From Lysobacteraceae bacterium NML08-0793 (GTDB lineage: Bacteria > Pseudomonadota > Gammaproteobacteria > Xanthomonadales > Xanthomonadaceae): a DNA stretch of 64,000 nucleotides. A program made the position numbers and the translations under genes. The notes below the pieces were generated by a model. It did no database searches. It was not told the origin of the DNA and was given only the letters and a program-made list of their open reading frames with translations. This document shows, one piece after another, positions 9,398-19,508 of the stretch (position 1 is its first letter; each line of letters opens with the position of its first letter). Where the stretch lies: positions 372,001-436,000 of the forward strand of contig NWQR01000002.1 of the NCBI GenBank assembly GCA_002798275.1, given 5' to 3'.

Positions 9398-10092
9398 TGA
9401 CCGCCACAGACCTTGGCTGGAACGGCGATACCCACGCCGCCCGTGAACGACAGACCGCATTGGCCGGGCAAGTCATCCTGCGTGATGGCTTTGCCAAACC
9501 CCTGCGCACCGTGGCTGGGTTTGATGTCGGCTTCGAGGATGACGGCAAAATCACCCGCGCCGCTGCCGTACTACTGGATGCCGAAAGTCTTGCACCCATC
9601 ACAGAAGTGATCGCCCGCCTGCCCACGGTGATGCCGTATATCCCCGGGCTGCTGTCATTCCGCGAGCTTCCGGCATTGCTCGCCGCACTGGAAAAACTGC
9701 CTCAAACGCCCGACTTATGCCTGATTGACGGTCATGGCATTGCCCATCCCCGCCGCTTGGGTATTGCCGCACATTTTGGCGTGGCCAGCGGACTGGCCAG
9801 CATTGGCGTAGCCAAGAAAATACTCATCGGCCAACACCGCCCACTGCATGAAATGCGCGGTGCCTTCACCCCGCTGCGTGTGGAAAGCCAACAAGGGTTG
9901 GGCGAGCAAATCGGCTGGGCACTGCGCAGCAAAGTCGGTTGTCTGCCGCTGTATGTCTCGCCCGGCCACCGGGTATCCATGACTTCTGCAATAGAACTGA
10001 CCTTGCGCTTGGTCAACGGCTATCGCCTACCCGAGCCGACCCGGCTTGCCGACCGTCTGGCATCCCGCCGCCCGGCAAAAACGCAAGCGTGA
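9397..10092 (+). CDS. nfi: Endonuclease V (deoxyinosine 3' endonuclease)
   Basis: 231 residues from ATG 9397, which overlaps the previous stop as TGATG. Family motifs are clear: the first catalytic Asp in AGFDVGFED, the [16 protein letters not shown] segment that contacts the lesion strand, and [19 protein letters not shown] with metal-binding and catalytic residues. The enzyme nicks DNA one nucleotide 3' of deoxyinosine and so starts repair of deaminated adenine. Length and domain content are typical. The link to the lipoprotein upstream looks positional only. Confidence 0.95.
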   Translation: MTATDLGWNGDTHAARERQTALAGQVILRDGFAKPLRTVAGFDVGFEDDGKITRAAAVLLDAESLAPITEVIARLPTVMPYIPGLLSFRELPALLAALEKLPQTPDLCLIDGHGIAHPRRLGIAAHFGVASGLASIGVAKKILIGQHRPLHEMRGAFTPLRVESQQGLGEQIGWALRSKVGCLPLYVSPGHRVSMTSAIELTLRLVNGYRLPEPTRLADRLASRRPAKTQA

Positions 10093-10194
10093 TAATAATC
10101 ACACATCAAAAAACTGCTCCCCGCTCACCCTTTACATCGCCCTGCCCACTCGCCTATAAACCCCGCAGCAAAGCCATTTACCTCTGGAGGTGCA

Positions 10195-10611
10195 GTGAAT
10201 ACTGGCAAGATTTTACTGGCGCTGACACTTTCCTTGCTCACGCCCGTCTTGCAGGCACAAGCCGCCTGTCCCCGGCTGGATGCCAATACATCAATCCACT
10301 GGGAAGAAAAACAAGTGCCCGACCTGACCTTTTGCCGGGCACTGGATGCCAGCGGCAATGAGCTGTTCAGCCTGAGCCTGGCACACGATTATCCTTTCAA
10401 ACCCAGCCGCAGCCAGCGCGCAGAAAGCGCCGTCATCAATGGCCGCAGCACCTATTGGTATCGCACCGAAATCGCCACCCGCCCCGGCGTGGAAGCGCGC
10501 GAAACACTGGTAAAACTCAACGATGGCCGCGTCGCCTATTTCAATGTGCAGGCCAATACCATCGACGCACTGCCGCCCGTGTTCGACATAATCAGTCGCC
10601 TATCGTTCTAG
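10195..10611 (+). CDS. Small exported protein of unknown function
   Basis: 138 residues. The GTG start at 10195 is well supported by GGAGG six bases upstream. The first ~24 residues (MNTGKILLALTLSLLTPVLQ) form a cleavable signal peptide ending near QAQAA, so the product is periplasmic or secreted. Two cysteines (ACPRLD, LTFCRAL) could form a disulfide. The remainder is beta-rich, with no motif I recognise. It sits alone between nfi and the convergent rlmL gene. Confidence 0.7.
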   Translation: MNTGKILLALTLSLLTPVLQAQAACPRLDANTSIHWEEKQVPDLTFCRALDASGNELFSLSLAHDYPFKPSRSQRAESAVINGRSTYWYRTEIATRPGVEARETLVKLNDGRVAYFNVQANTIDALPPVFDIISRLSF

Positions 10612-10683
10612 CGCCCATCATCCCCTGCCTGCCGCGCCGTTTTTAAAACAGAAAATCGTGCAATGACCTTACGCCATACACGG

Positions 10684-12861
10684 CTACGACACAGGACGCG
10701 ATGTTTGTCGCCGGGTTATCCGCCAGGCACGATGAATGCGACTATTGCGGGCAAAATCTGGCGGGATACTGCTGGCGCTGATGTCTTCGATATGGCAAGC
10801 CGCTGACAGCGCGGCCTCGTCCAGCTTGAAGCGCCGATAATTATTGGAAAAATACAAAACTCCACCCTCGGCCAGCCGTGCCACCGCCGCCAGAATCAGC
10901 CGCACATGATCGCGCTGCACATCAAAGTCATCGGCACGTTTGGAGTTGGAAAATGTCGGCGGGTCGCAAAAAATCAGATCGTACTGAGCGTTTTCAGCCT
11001 CCAGCCAAGCCAGTGCATCGGCCTGAATCAGCCGGTGCTGTTTGCCGGAAATCCCGTTTTCTTGCAGATTGTCCAGCAACCACTGCAAATAGGTGCCGGA
11101 AAGGTCCACGCTGGTGGTCGTCTGGGCATTATCCAGAGCCGCCCGCACCGTGGCGACGCCGGTATAGCAAAACAGGTTCAAAAACCGTTTTCCGCGTGCT
11201 TCTTGTGCCATGCGTGTGCGCAATGGCCGATGGTCGAGAAACAAGCCGGTATCCAGATAATCAAACAGGTTGACCCGCAGGCGTGCAGCGCCCTCGCGCA
11301 CTACCATGAAATTGTCGGTATCGGCCATGCGGCCATATTTGCTGCCGCCCTTGCCGGTGGCGCGGGTTTTGGTAGCCACGCGCGCCTTGGGCACATCAAA
11401 CACCTTGCGGGCAGCGGCCAGAATTTCGGCAAAACGCTTGCGTGTGATGTGCTCGGGGATGGAAGCTGGTGCTGCGTATTCCTGCACATGCAGGCATAGC
11501 TCGCCAGTGTCTGCCGCGCGATACACGTCGATGGCGGCAGCGTATTCGGGCAGGTCGGCATCATAGGCACGGAAGCAGTCGATGCCCTCGCGCTTGCGCC
11601 AGTTTTTCAGCTTGCGCAGGTTTTTCTCCAGCCGGTTGGCCACCATCTGCGCACCTTCGGACAAGGCACGCTCGCCGCTGTCCTGCAAGCGCTCGGGAAG
11701 GATTTCATCCACCGCCAGCAGGCTGCATTCAATTGGCCCGTTGAACAGCCGGTAACGCTTGCGAGCCACAAGGCCGGTGGCTCGTGCCAGTTCATCATCT
11801 CCGCAAAGCAGGCTGGCGCGCGCCCGTGGCAACCAGCGCTTCAGGGCATCGCCCAGTTGCCGGTACAGCGCAGTATCGGCGGCAAGACGCGCGTCATACG
11901 GCGGATTGCAAACGACCAGGGTGTTTGTCCGGGCGCACTCATCATCCGGCAATGGCGGCTGCCAGGCGTTGATGTCCTGTGTGTCCCAATGCAGATACTC
12001 GGCCACGCCTGCGGCCTCGGCATTGCGGCGGGCGCTGGCGATGGCGCGCGGGTCGAGGTCATTGCCAAAAAATACCGGGCGCAGATTTTCCCGCCCCCGG
12101 CGCTCGCGGCTGAGCGCCTCGGTATGCAACTGGTGCCAGAGTTCGCGCTCAAAACCTTTCCAATAACTTGGCAGGGCAAGGCCGTGGCGCAGCAGCCCGG
12201 GCGCGACATCGGCGGCCATCAAGATGCCTTCAATCAGCAAGGTGCCACTGCCACACATCGGGTCAAGCAAGGCGCCGCCTGCGTGATAACGCGCAGGCCA
12301 GCCACCACGCGCCAGCACTGCCGCTGCCACGTTTTCTTTCAGTGGCGCCTGATGTTGTTCGCTGCGCCAGCCACGGCGGTGCATCGGGCCACCGGCAAGG
12401 TCAACGGAAATAATCGCCCTGCCCTTGCGCACCACAAGACTCAGGCGCAAATCCGGCTGCGCGGCATCCACCGAAGGGCGCTTGCCGGTGGCTTCGCGCA
12501 GGCTGTCCACGACCGCATCTTTCAGCCGCTGCGCGGCAAAGCGGGCATGGGTCAGCCCCTCGCCGGACACATGCGCATCCACGGCCAGCGTCATGTCGGC
12601 ATCCAGATGTGCCTGCCAGTCGATATTGCGGGCATGCGCGTACAGCTCGGCCTCGCTCTGGCAGGGAAAATCCGCCAGCGGCCACAATATGCGGCTGGCA
12701 AAACGCGACCACAGCACTGCACGCAGGGCGTCGGCCTTGTCGCCTTCGGCATTCACCCCGGCGACGGTCGCGGTGGCGCGCACGCAGCCCAAGGCCTGCA
12801 ATTCATCGGCCAGGAGATATTCCAGCCCCTTGCTGCAACTGGCAAAAAAACGTGTGCCCAT
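10684..12861 (-). CDS. rlmL: 23S rRNA (guanine-N2/N7) methyltransferase RlmKL
   Basis: 725 residues, matching the gammaproteobacterial fusion enzyme that makes m2G2445 (RlmL half) and m7G2069 (RlmK half) in 23S rRNA. An N-terminal THUMP domain (~45-155) is followed by the first Rossmann methyltransferase with [13 protein letters not shown] and the catalytic CNPPYDARL. The C-terminal methyltransferase has [15 protein letters not shown] and DPPTFSNSK. The ATG at 12861 gives [20 protein letters not shown], the usual N-terminus, and overlaps by one base the stop of the hydrolase gene that precedes it in transcription. Confidence 0.97.
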   Translation of the reverse strand: MGTRFFASCSKGLEYLLADELQALGCVRATATVAGVNAEGDKADALRAVLWSRFASRILWPLADFPCQSEAELYAHARNIDWQAHLDADMTLAVDAHVSGEGLTHARFAAQRLKDAVVDSLREATGKRPSVDAAQPDLRLSLVVRKGRAIISVDLAGGPMHRRGWRSEQHQAPLKENVAAAVLARGGWPARYHAGGALLDPMCGSGTLLIEGILMAADVAPGLLRHGLALPSYWKGFERELWHQLHTEALSRERRGRENLRPVFFGNDLDPRAIASARRNAEAAGVAEYLHWDTQDINAWQPPLPDDECARTNTLVVCNPPYDARLAADTALYRQLGDALKRWLPRARASLLCGDDELARATGLVARKRYRLFNGPIECSLLAVDEILPERLQDSGERALSEGAQMVANRLEKNLRKLKNWRKREGIDCFRAYDADLPEYAAAIDVYRAADTGELCLHVQEYAAPASIPEHITRKRFAEILAAARKVFDVPKARVATKTRATGKGGSKYGRMADTDNFMVVREGAARLRVNLFDYLDTGLFLDHRPLRTRMAQEARGKRFLNLFCYTGVATVRAALDNAQTTTSVDLSGTYLQWLLDNLQENGISGKQHRLIQADALAWLEAENAQYDLIFCDPPTFSNSKRADDFDVQRDHVRLILAAVARLAEGGVLYFSNNYRRFKLDEAALSAACHIEDISASSIPPDFARNSRIHRAWRITRRQTSRPVS

Positions 12862-13397
12862 TACAAGCCTGCCAGCAATGCGGCAAAAGCGAGTTTTCCC
12901 GTCTCCACATGCGCTGTCAGGCGATGGGCGTCATCCACCAGCAACAAGCGGTCACGCCGCGCCTGCGCCCACATCACCACTTCGTCCGCAGCAATCAGTT
13001 CATCGCGCCAGCCGTGGATGATGGATGTCGGCACCTCCGCCGCCTGCAACGGCTGCGCCTGCCCCATGCGAATCGGCGGCGCCATCAAAAACAGCCCCGC
13101 CACCGGCACTTGCAGCGATACCAGACCGGAAATGTAGGCGCCAAGGCTGGAGCCTGCCAACACCACCGGGCCGCGCTGCGCCGCATCCAGCGCCAGGGCG
13201 TGCAGGCGCTCGATGCGTGCAGGCACATTGCCCAGCGGGCTGATGTCGTGCTGCGCGTCCAAATCCGTGTAGTCCGGGCGCTCATGGCTCCAGCCCAGCG
13301 CCTCGGCCGCCTCGGCCAATGCGGTAACCTTGGCCGCATCCGGGCCGCTTTCAAAGCCGTGAGAAAGAATGCAATGACCGATATTCATCATGCGCAC
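12861..13397 (-). CDS. Small alpha/beta-hydrolase (RBBP9/YqiA-like)
   Basis: 178 residues. It opens with [17 protein letters not shown], the oxyanion-region pattern of small serine hydrolases of this type, and has the nucleophile elbow AGSSLGAY (GxSxG-like). An Asp in HGWRDELI and a His in DDAHRLT complete the triad. Substrates of such hydrolases are generally unknown; some are esterases. Start alternatives MRMM... and MMNIGH... differ by only two codons. It is co-transcribed with rlmL (one-base overlap) and divergent from ampD across a 17-bp gap, so the two promoters must overlap coding sequence. Confidence 0.85.
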   Translation of the reverse strand: MRMMNIGHCILSHGFESGPDAAKVTALAEAAEALGWSHERPDYTDLDAQHDISPLGNVPARIERLHALALDAAQRGPVVLAGSSLGAYISGLVSLQVPVAGLFLMAPPIRMGQAQPLQAAEVPTSIIHGWRDELIAADEVVMWAQARRDRLLLVDDAHRLTAHVETGKLAFAALLAGL

Positions 13398-13414
13398 AAT
13401 GCTAGCATCCGCGC

Positions 13415-13984
13415 ATGAATTCGCCCGTCATTGACATCCTCCAACGTCCACTTTCCTACATGGAAAAACTGGACTCCCGCGCACTTGCCGATATCCGCCT
13501 GCTGGTACTGCACTGCACCGAGCTACCAGACTTGGCCACCGCCCGCGAATACGGCGAGCGCATCCTGTATCCGCAATCGCAGACCGGCAACAGCGGGCAT
13601 TTTTATATCGACCGCGATGGCCGGGTGGAACAATGGGTGGCCCAAACCCGCATCGCCCACCATGTGCGCGGCCACAATGCCGACAGCATCGGCATCGAAC
13701 TGGTCAATCGCGGCCGCTATCCGAACTGGCTGGACTCGCGCCATCAGGCAATGACCGAGAGTTATACCGAGGCACAAATCAATGCCCTGATTGCCCTGAT
13801 TGCGCAACTTGAAAACCGCCTGCCCCAGCTTGCCCATATCACCGGCCATGAAATGCTCGATGGCGAGCAGGTTCCGGCCAGCGACAATCCGGAAATACAG
13901 GTCGCGCGCAAACGCGACCCCGGCCCGATGTTCCCCTGGGCACGGGTACTGGCCGCCTGCCGCTTGCAGTTTGTCGGCGGCTGA
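13415..13984 (+). CDS. ampD: 1,6-anhydro-N-acetylmuramyl-L-alanine amidase AmpD
   Basis: 189 residues, Amidase_2 family, with no signal peptide, so cytosolic like true AmpD. The zinc ligands are visible: H33 (VLHCTE), H145 (TGHEML) and D168 (KRDPGPMF). AmpD removes the stem peptide from anhydro-MurNAc muropeptides during wall recycling and, by lowering inducer levels, keeps ampC-type beta-lactamase off where AmpR is present. No ampR or ampC is seen here. It joins the NlpC/P60, epimerase, L,D-transpeptidase-like and mltD genes as murein-turnover functions in this window. Confidence 0.93.
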   Translation: MNSPVIDILQRPLSYMEKLDSRALADIRLLVLHCTELPDLATAREYGERILYPQSQTGNSGHFYIDRDGRVEQWVAQTRIAHHVRGHNADSIGIELVNRGRYPNWLDSRHQAMTESYTEAQINALIALIAQLENRLPQLAHITGHEMLDGEQVPASDNPEIQVARKRDPGPMFPWARVLAACRLQFVGG

Positions 13985-14080
13985 AGCTTGGAAAAATGGG
14001 CTTTGTCTTTAGCTAAGACACGGCAAGCCCAGCCCACTGGCATACGAATATAATCAGCCGCCGCGTTGGTTTTACTGCCC

Positions 14081-14944
14081 ATGTCCCCACCCGTATCCGA
14101 ACTGGTCGCGCTGCTCACGCCAGAGCGCCTTGAAGACAATCTTTTTCGCGGCCAAAGCCGCGATATCGGCACCAAATATGTATTTGGCGGACAGGTGCTG
14201 GGACAGGCACTGTCCGCCGCCCAAGCCACCCTGCAATCCCCGCGCGAGGCGCATTCGCTGCACGCTTATTTTTTGCGCGCCGGGGATATCAATGCCCCGA
14301 TCATCTACGAAGTTGACCGCAGCCGCGATGGCGGCAGCTTCTCGGTGCGGCGGGTCAGCGCCATCCAGCATGGCAAGGTGATTTTTTTCTGCGCCGCGTC
14401 CTTTCACCAGCACGAGCCGGGCGCCACCCACCAGCTTTCCATGCCGGAAGTGCCGCGCCCGGAAGACATCGCGCCCGACCCTGCCGTTCCGCAGGAAGTG
14501 CTGGATACCTTGCCCATCAAGATTCAGCGCTGGCTTGACCGTTCCGGCCCGTTCGAGTTCCGCCATGTCTATCCGCGTGACGAGCTGAACCCGCCCAAGC
14601 GCCCGCCCTATCAGCAGGTCTGGTTCCGGCTGGTGGAAAAAGTCGGCGATGCCCCGGCGCTGCATCGTGCGCTGCTGGCCTATGCCAGTGATTTTCATCT
14701 GCTGGGCACGGCCAATTTCCCGCATGGCATCAGCTATTACCAACCGAATGTGCAGATGGCATCGCTAGACCATGCGCTTTGGTTTCATCGCCCGTTCCGC
14801 GCCGACGAATGGCTGCTGTATTCGATTGACAGCCCCAGCGCGCAAAACTCGCGCGGGCTGGCACGCGGACAGATTTTCGATACCCAGGGTCGCCTGGTGG
14901 CAAGCACCGCGCAAGAAGGCATGGTGCGCGTGGTGAGCGTCTAG
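14081..14944 (+). CDS. tesB: Acyl-CoA thioesterase II
   Basis: 287 residues from ATG 14081, almost the length of E. coli TesB. It is a double hot-dog protein: the N-terminal domain has DNLFRGQSRDIG and VFGGQVLGQALSAA and the C-terminal domain has the LDHALWFHRPFRADEW signature with the catalytic-region Asp. It hydrolyses medium- to long-chain acyl-CoAs. A TATAAT at 14049-14054 lies 27 bp upstream, though without a convincing -35. The DUF2007 gene follows immediately. Confidence 0.95.
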   Translation: MSPPVSELVALLTPERLEDNLFRGQSRDIGTKYVFGGQVLGQALSAAQATLQSPREAHSLHAYFLRAGDINAPIIYEVDRSRDGGSFSVRRVSAIQHGKVIFFCAASFHQHEPGATHQLSMPEVPRPEDIAPDPAVPQEVLDTLPIKIQRWLDRSGPFEFRHVYPRDELNPPKRPPYQQVWFRLVEKVGDAPALHRALLAYASDFHLLGTANFPHGISYYQPNVQMASLDHALWFHRPFRADEWLLYSIDSPSAQNSRGLARGQIFDTQGRLVASTAQEGMVRVVSV

Positions 14945-14945
14945 G

Positions 14946-15707
14946 ATGCGCCAAATATTCACCAGTGCCCGCTTGGAAACCGTGGAAGGCGTGGCTCGGC
15001 TGCTGGAAGATCAGCAAATTGCCACCCGCATCCGCAACGGTCGCTCGTACAAGGGCAGCTATTCACGCGGCTTTAGCTATCGCGATGCGCCCAGCGCCAA
15101 TCAGCCTGCGGTTTGGGTCGTACACCCGGATGATTACGCCCGAGCACGCCAATTACTGCGCGAAGCCGGACTCATCGAGCCCGGCCCGCAACATTCGGGC
15201 AATTTCGCTTCCAGCAGCTACACCCAAGCCACGGCGCAAAGTGCACCCCCAAAAGCCAATACCCCGGCACGTTTGCGTGCTGGGTTGTTGATCGGCATCG
15301 CTGCGATATTGCTGATGAGCGCCTTCTGGCAGCAACAGCAAAAACCGGGCATGCCAAACACCACCACCCGCCGCCTGCCACTGCCGACCGTGCCGACGCA
15401 AACAGCGGAGCCGCCTGCCATCTACACCGTGGAAACCCCACCGATGCTCGCCCGCACACTGGCTGCACAAATCGCCACCGCGCACGGCATCAAAAGCGCC
15501 TGCCTGCTGCGCGATGGTGAAGCGATGCCCGATGAAGCCGGAAAACCGCCTGCCTGCAATGACGCCAACCGCATCCATATCCACGATTACCGCACCGATG
15601 GCAGCGGCCGCGGCGAAGTGGCGGCCACTTGGCAAGAGGGCGGCAAGGAACAGCACGGCCGCTATCGCGTACAGCGCGAAGGCCACGATTGGCAAGTGCT
15701 GGAATAA
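14946..15707 (+). CDS. DUF2007-domain membrane protein
   Basis: 253 residues, starting one base after tesB stops. Residues 1-~80 match the DUF2007 ('putative signal transducing') domain: RQIFTSARLETVEGVARLLE, then a WVVHPDDYARARQLLRE segment. A single transmembrane helix follows (~110-127, LRAGLLIGIAAILLMSAF), and then a Pro/Thr-rich linker and a ~100-residue periplasmic domain with a probable disulfide (CLLRDG...PPACND). DUF2007 looks like a PII-type ferredoxin-fold domain, but no activity is known. The combination of a cytosolic DUF2007 domain and an external domain suggests a sensor; this is inference. Confidence 0.8.
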   Translation: MRQIFTSARLETVEGVARLLEDQQIATRIRNGRSYKGSYSRGFSYRDAPSANQPAVWVVHPDDYARARQLLREAGLIEPGPQHSGNFASSSYTQATAQSAPPKANTPARLRAGLLIGIAAILLMSAFWQQQQKPGMPNTTTRRLPLPTVPTQTAEPPAIYTVETPPMLARTLAAQIATAHGIKSACLLRDGEAMPDEAGKPPACNDANRIHIHDYRTDGSGRGEVAATWQEGGKEQHGRYRVQREGHDWQVLE

Positions 15708-15801
15708 CGCCCACTCGACCCTGGCGCATTGGTGCGTTTGCCTTGACGGAAAAACCAAAAACGCAAAGTGATGGGTGCTGGGCATCGAGCCGACGGATGG
15801 C

Positions 15802-16398
15802 TCACTGCATCTGACTGCGACTACCGAAGGCATGCAGCAAGGTGCCACGATCGACATATTCCAGCTCGCCGCCAATCGGCACCCCATGCGCCAGACGGCT
15901 GGGCTGAACCCCGGCCGCACGCGCCAGTTGTGCCAGATAGTGAGCCGTGGCCTCGCCTTCCACGGTGGGATTGGTGGCGATGATGAGTTCCCGCACTTCG
16001 CCTTCGGCCAGACGGGCGGCCAGTTGTTCCAGCCCCAGCTCCGCAGGGCCGATGCCATCAAGCGGGCTCAAGCGCCCCTGCAACACGAAATACAACCCGC
16101 GAAAGCCAGTGGCCTGCTCAATTGCCAGCCGGTCGGCAGGCGTTTCCACCACACACAATTCGCTGCCATCGCGGCTGGCACTGGCGCATATGGGGCAGAT
16201 CGGGCTTTCACTGAAATCCCGGCAGCGCTGGCAATGGCCGATTTTTTCCATCGCCTCATTCAATAGCTGCGCCAGCCTTGCGCCACCTTCCCGGCCTCTT
16301 TCCAAGAGGTGATAAGCCATGCGCTGCGCAGACTTCTGACCCACGCCCGGCAATACCCGCAGGGCGTCGATCAGTTGCTCAAGCAAGGGCGCACTCAC
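15802..16398 (-). CDS. recR: Recombination mediator RecR
   Basis: 198 residues. It shows the N-terminal helix-hairpin-helix ([20 protein letters not shown]), the C4 zinc finger (CQRCRDF...CPIC) and the Toprim domain ([34 protein letters not shown]). RecR works with RecO and RecF to load RecA on gapped DNA. It ends the conserved dnaX-ybaB-recR operon, 13 bp behind ybaB. Confidence 0.97.
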   Translation of the reverse strand: MSAPLLEQLIDALRVLPGVGQKSAQRMAYHLLERGREGGARLAQLLNEAMEKIGHCQRCRDFSESPICPICASASRDGSELCVVETPADRLAIEQATGFRGLYFVLQGRLSPLDGIGPAELGLEQLAARLAEGEVRELIIATNPTVEGEATAHYLAQLARAAGVQPSRLAHGVPIGGELEYVDRGTLLHAFGSRSQMQ

Positions 16399-16411
16399 AG
16401 CGACCGGCTCA

Positions 16412-16738
16412 TTAGAACAGGCCGGGAATCTTCATGCCCGACGGAATCGGCATCCCGGCAGTGGCTGCACTCATTTTTTCACCGCTGGCGGCATTGGCCT
16501 TGTTGACCGCATCGTTGAACGCGGCAGCAATCAAATCTTCGAGCATCTCGGCATCGTCCAGCACGCTCGGATCAATCCGCACCTTGCGGCATTCCATCTT
16601 GCCGGTCAAGGTAACCGTAACCATACCGGCACCGGCATTGCCGGTAACTTCCAGATTGGCCAATTCTTCTTGGGCACGTTGCAGGTTTTCCTGCATTTTC
16701 TGCGCCTGTTGCATCAGTTGGGCGATATTGCCACGCAT
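16412..16738 (-). CDS. ybaB: YbaB/EbfC family nucleoid-associated protein
   Basis: 108 residues, beginning [20 protein letters not shown], the typical Gln-rich coiled-coil helix of the family, followed by the [20 protein letters not shown] beta core. It is a homodimeric DNA-binding protein that influences nucleoid structure and gene expression. It sits 22 bp downstream of dnaX and just ahead of recR, the arrangement seen across proteobacteria. An AGGAGT ribosome binding site precedes the start. Confidence 0.96.
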   Translation of the reverse strand: MRGNIAQLMQQAQKMQENLQRAQEELANLEVTGNAGAGMVTVTLTGKMECRKVRIDPSVLDDAEMLEDLIAAAFNDAVNKANAASGEKMSAATAGMPIPSGMKIPGLF

Positions 16739-16760
16739 CGGTGTACTCCTGGTTGAAAGG

Positions 16761-18455
16761 TCATTCTTGCAGCGGTCGAATCGAGCCGGGCACCAGTTCC
16801 GCCCCCTGGCTCATCAATTGCTGCACATCGGGATGTTCCAGAAAAATCTGCTCTGCCGCGCCGTGTCGCTGCTTTTGCGCATCCTGCTGGCGCTGGTGCA
16901 GCGTATCGCCACTGGCCTCGGCTGCGGTTTCAAAGCGCAACGCAGGTGCCGCGCCCAAAATACTGGCCAAAGCTTCGCCCAGCTGTTTGATGGCGCTCTG
17001 GCTTTTCATGAACTCTTTTTCTGCTTCCAGCGACAAGCGCAGCACGCCATCGGCAAAGCCGACAAAGCTCGCATGTGCCGCCAATTGCCGTGCCGGCCCC
17101 ACCAATGACAGCGTGGGCAATATTTCCAGCCAGCGATCTTTATCCAGCGACTCCGGCGCGCTGAACGGCATCGGGGCAGCCGTGGGGGCTGGCGGCGGCA
17201 TGGTCGGCGCGGGTGTGGGCGCAGGCGCAGTCTCGATTGGCGCCACCGCCGCAGACGCCGTCGTTATCGCCGGGGCGTTGCTGGTCGCGATGGCAGCCTG
17301 GGCAGCAGCACGTCCGCCAACAGCCGGCTTTGCCGGTGCCGCTTGCGCCATCGGTTGCGCCCTGACATTGCCGCCTGCCGGACGGAACGCCAGCATTCGC
17401 AGCAGGCTCATCTCAAACCCGGCTCGGCTGCTGGGCGCCAGCGCCAAGTCGCGGCGGCCGGTAATCGCCATCTGATACCAAAGCTGCACCAGCTCCGGGG
17501 CAATCGCTCCGGCTAGCGCATCCACATCCAGACCAGCTTCTTCTGCCTGCGCGATATTCGGCACCAATTGCCGCAACTGGATGCGATGCAGGGCTTCGGC
17601 GATGGCCTCCAGCACCTGCCCCCAGTCCGGGGAAAGCTCGGCCAGCGCAGCCACTTCATTCATCAACTGCTCACCATTGGCATCGGCCAGCGCAGTCAAG
17701 AGCGCACCCACGCGGCTGCGATCGACCGTACCCAGCATCGCCGCCACTGCCGCATCGGCCACTTCCCCGCCACTGTAGGCGATGGCCTGATCCAGCAACG
17801 AAAGCCCGTCACGCAAACTGCCATCGGCCGCATGCGCCAGCTGGCGCAGTGCTGCACCTTCAAAACCAATGCCTTCGGCCTGCAAAATCTTGCGCATCTG
17901 CCCTTCGATCTGCGGCATATCCAGCCGCTTCAGATTGAATTGCAGACAGCGCGAAAGCACCGTTACCGGCAATTTTTGCGGGTCGGTGGTGGCGAGCAGA
18001 AACTTGACGTGCGCAGGCGGCTCTTCAAGCGTCTTCAGCAGTGCGTTGAAGGCCGATTTGGAGAGCATGTGCACTTCGTCAATCAAATAAACCTTCACCC
18101 GGCCACGGCTCGGCATGTACTGGGCGTTGTCGATCAACTCACGCACATCGTCCACGCCGGTATTGCTGGCCGCGTCGATTTCCAGAAGGTCGATGAACCG
18201 CCCGGCATCAATGTCCTGACAGGTGCGGCATTCACCGCAAGGCTCGGCTGATGTACCAAGCTCGCAATTGAGCGACTTGGCAAAAATCCGGGCAATGGTG
18301 GTTTTGCCCACACCGCGGGTGCCGGTGAACAGGAAAGCATGATGGACACGGCCCGAATCCAGTGCATTGGACAGGGCGCGCACCACATGCTCCTGACCAA
18401 CCAACTCGGCAAACCGCCTGGGGCGCCACTTGCGGGCGAGAACGAGATAGCTCAT
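16761..18455 (-). CDS. dnaX: DNA polymerase III subunits gamma and tau
   Basis: 564 residues from [12 protein letters not shown]; the longer open frame upstream lacks family similarity. It has the AAA+ clamp-loader domain with Walker [12 protein letters not shown], a zinc module ([16 protein letters not shown]), [13 protein letters not shown] Walker B (YLIDEVHML) and the sensor SRC motif (LSRCLQF). An Ala/Pro-rich linker (~385-455) and the tau C-terminal domain follow. Tau dimerises the polymerase cores and binds DnaB. I did not find a convincing programmed frameshift heptamer at the domain III/IV boundary, so whether a short gamma form is made is open. Confidence 0.96.
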   Translation of the reverse strand: MSYLVLARKWRPRRFAELVGQEHVVRALSNALDSGRVHHAFLFTGTRGVGKTTIARIFAKSLNCELGTSAEPCGECRTCQDIDAGRFIDLLEIDAASNTGVDDVRELIDNAQYMPSRGRVKVYLIDEVHMLSKSAFNALLKTLEEPPAHVKFLLATTDPQKLPVTVLSRCLQFNLKRLDMPQIEGQMRKILQAEGIGFEGAALRQLAHAADGSLRDGLSLLDQAIAYSGGEVADAAVAAMLGTVDRSRVGALLTALADANGEQLMNEVAALAELSPDWGQVLEAIAEALHRIQLRQLVPNIAQAEEAGLDVDALAGAIAPELVQLWYQMAITGRRDLALAPSSRAGFEMSLLRMLAFRPAGGNVRAQPMAQAAPAKPAVGGRAAAQAAIATSNAPAITTASAAVAPIETAPAPTPAPTMPPPAPTAAPMPFSAPESLDKDRWLEILPTLSLVGPARQLAAHASFVGFADGVLRLSLEAEKEFMKSQSAIKQLGEALASILGAAPALRFETAAEASGDTLHQRQQDAQKQRHGAAEQIFLEHPDVQQLMSQGAELVPGSIRPLQE

Positions 18456-18636
18456 GGCGCGCATTTTGCCATGCCCGGCGCCAACCACCCAGCCCGCAGA
18501 TGCCACCACACGCATTGCCATTGCCCACGCCGGGAATCCCCCAACCACCCTGCCCGACAAAACCGCCGCGATTGCCCTTTGCTTTACAGCCATTTCCGAG
18601 GTTACAATGCCGGGCTCGCGCTGACCGGCGCGACCC

Positions 18637-18729
18637 GGAGAGGTGTCCGAGTGGTTGAAGGAGCACGCCTGGAAAGTGTGTAAGCGTCTAAACCGCGCTT
18701 CGGGGGTTCGAATCCCCCTCTCTCCGCCA
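18637..18729 (+). tRNA. tRNA-Ser (anticodon GGA)
   Basis: 93 nt with CCA encoded. It has a long variable arm typical of tRNA-Ser. The anticodon stem CACGC/GTGTG encloses the loop CTGGAAA, giving anticodon GGA. The discriminator is G. Confidence 0.96.
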
Positions 18730-18739
18730 GTTTTTCGAC

Positions 18740-18769
18740 AAGGCCGCGCATTGCGCGGCCTTTGTTTTT
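18740..18769 (+). terminator. Rho-independent terminator after tRNA-Ser
   Basis: Perfect ten-base-pair stem AAGGCCGCGC / GCGCGGCCTT with an ATT loop, followed by TGTTTTTG. It sits 10 bp after the tRNA and four bases before the convergent MBL gene's stop. Confidence 0.9.
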
Positions 18770-18773
18770 GTCC

Positions 18774-19508
18774 TCATGGCGCAGTCAAGGCAACCCGCAG
18801 TCCCGGCTCGGCCACACGCAGCCCCAGTCGGCGCAGGGCATCGGCCTCTCCGGCGCCGTAGTGATAAAGCAGGCAGCGTGCAAGCACGTCCTGCGGATAT
18901 TCGCGCAGCAGATCGTCAATACCGCTGTGTGAAGGATTGCCCTGCAGGGCGCAATCGTGGGCAATGAGTTCATTGCGATCGGCGTATTTGCGCAGCATTT
19001 CCGGGATTGGGCGGGTATCGCCACTCCAGACCAAGCTGCCCGGCAAGCGCAGACCAAAAGCACTATCAGGCCAGTGATGGCGTACCGGAAAAACTTCCAG
19101 ACGCTGTTCTCGGTGCCAAAAGTGCTCGCCCACCACAATCAACTGAAACGCATCCCAGAAATTCGCACCGCCTTCGGCCAGCACATTCGGGTATTCAGCC
19201 ACCCGCCGCTGCAGCCAGGGCAAAACGCCGGTCGGGCAATAAATGCGCACCTTGCCGCGCCGTGCCGGATCGAAATAACTGGCGACAAACAGCCGTTCTA
19301 GGCCGCTGACATGATCCAGATGGGCATGGGTGATAAATACGGCATCGGGGCTGTGGCCATAGCAGGCGATGAAATCACTCAAGCCTTCCGAGCCGCAGTC
19401 GATGGCAAGCCAAGGGCGGTCTTGATATTCGATGGTGGCCATCGCGCTGCCCAGCGTGGCAACAGCCGATGCGCTGCCCACGCCATGAAATCGCAGCGCC
19501 CAGCTCAT
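18774..19508 (-). CDS. MBL-fold (RNase Z-like) metal-dependent hydrolase
   Basis: 244 residues. Metal-binding motifs are THAHLDH (HxHxDH), a later HHW histidine in the VRHHWPDS segment, SGDTRPIP (metal-bridging Asp) and an AHDC segment with the last ligand region. The overall order resembles RNase Z and related beta-lactamase-fold hydrolases, but the tRNase Z flexible arm is not evident, so tRNA processing should not be assumed. It overlaps the kdkA stop by four bases and so is translated after it from the same message; a link with LPS synthesis is positional only. Confidence 0.8.
   Translation of the reverse strand: MSWALRFHGVGSASAVATLGSAMATIEYQDRPWLAIDCGSEGLSDFIACYGHSPDAVFITHAHLDHVSGLERLFVASYFDPARRGKVRIYCPTGVLPWLQRRVAEYPNVLAEGGANFWDAFQLIVVGEHFWHREQRLEVFPVRHHWPDSAFGLRLPGSLVWSGDTRPIPEMLRKYADRNELIAHDCALQGNPSHSGIDDLLREYPQDVLARCLLYHYGAGEADALRRLGLRVAEPGLRVALTAP

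Noticed and set aside
17030..17060. A-rich stretch in dnaX as a programmed frameshift site
   Set aside because: The run occurs in the C-terminal domain and not at the expected domain III/IV boundary, and no supporting hairpin or Shine-Dalgarno element was seen.
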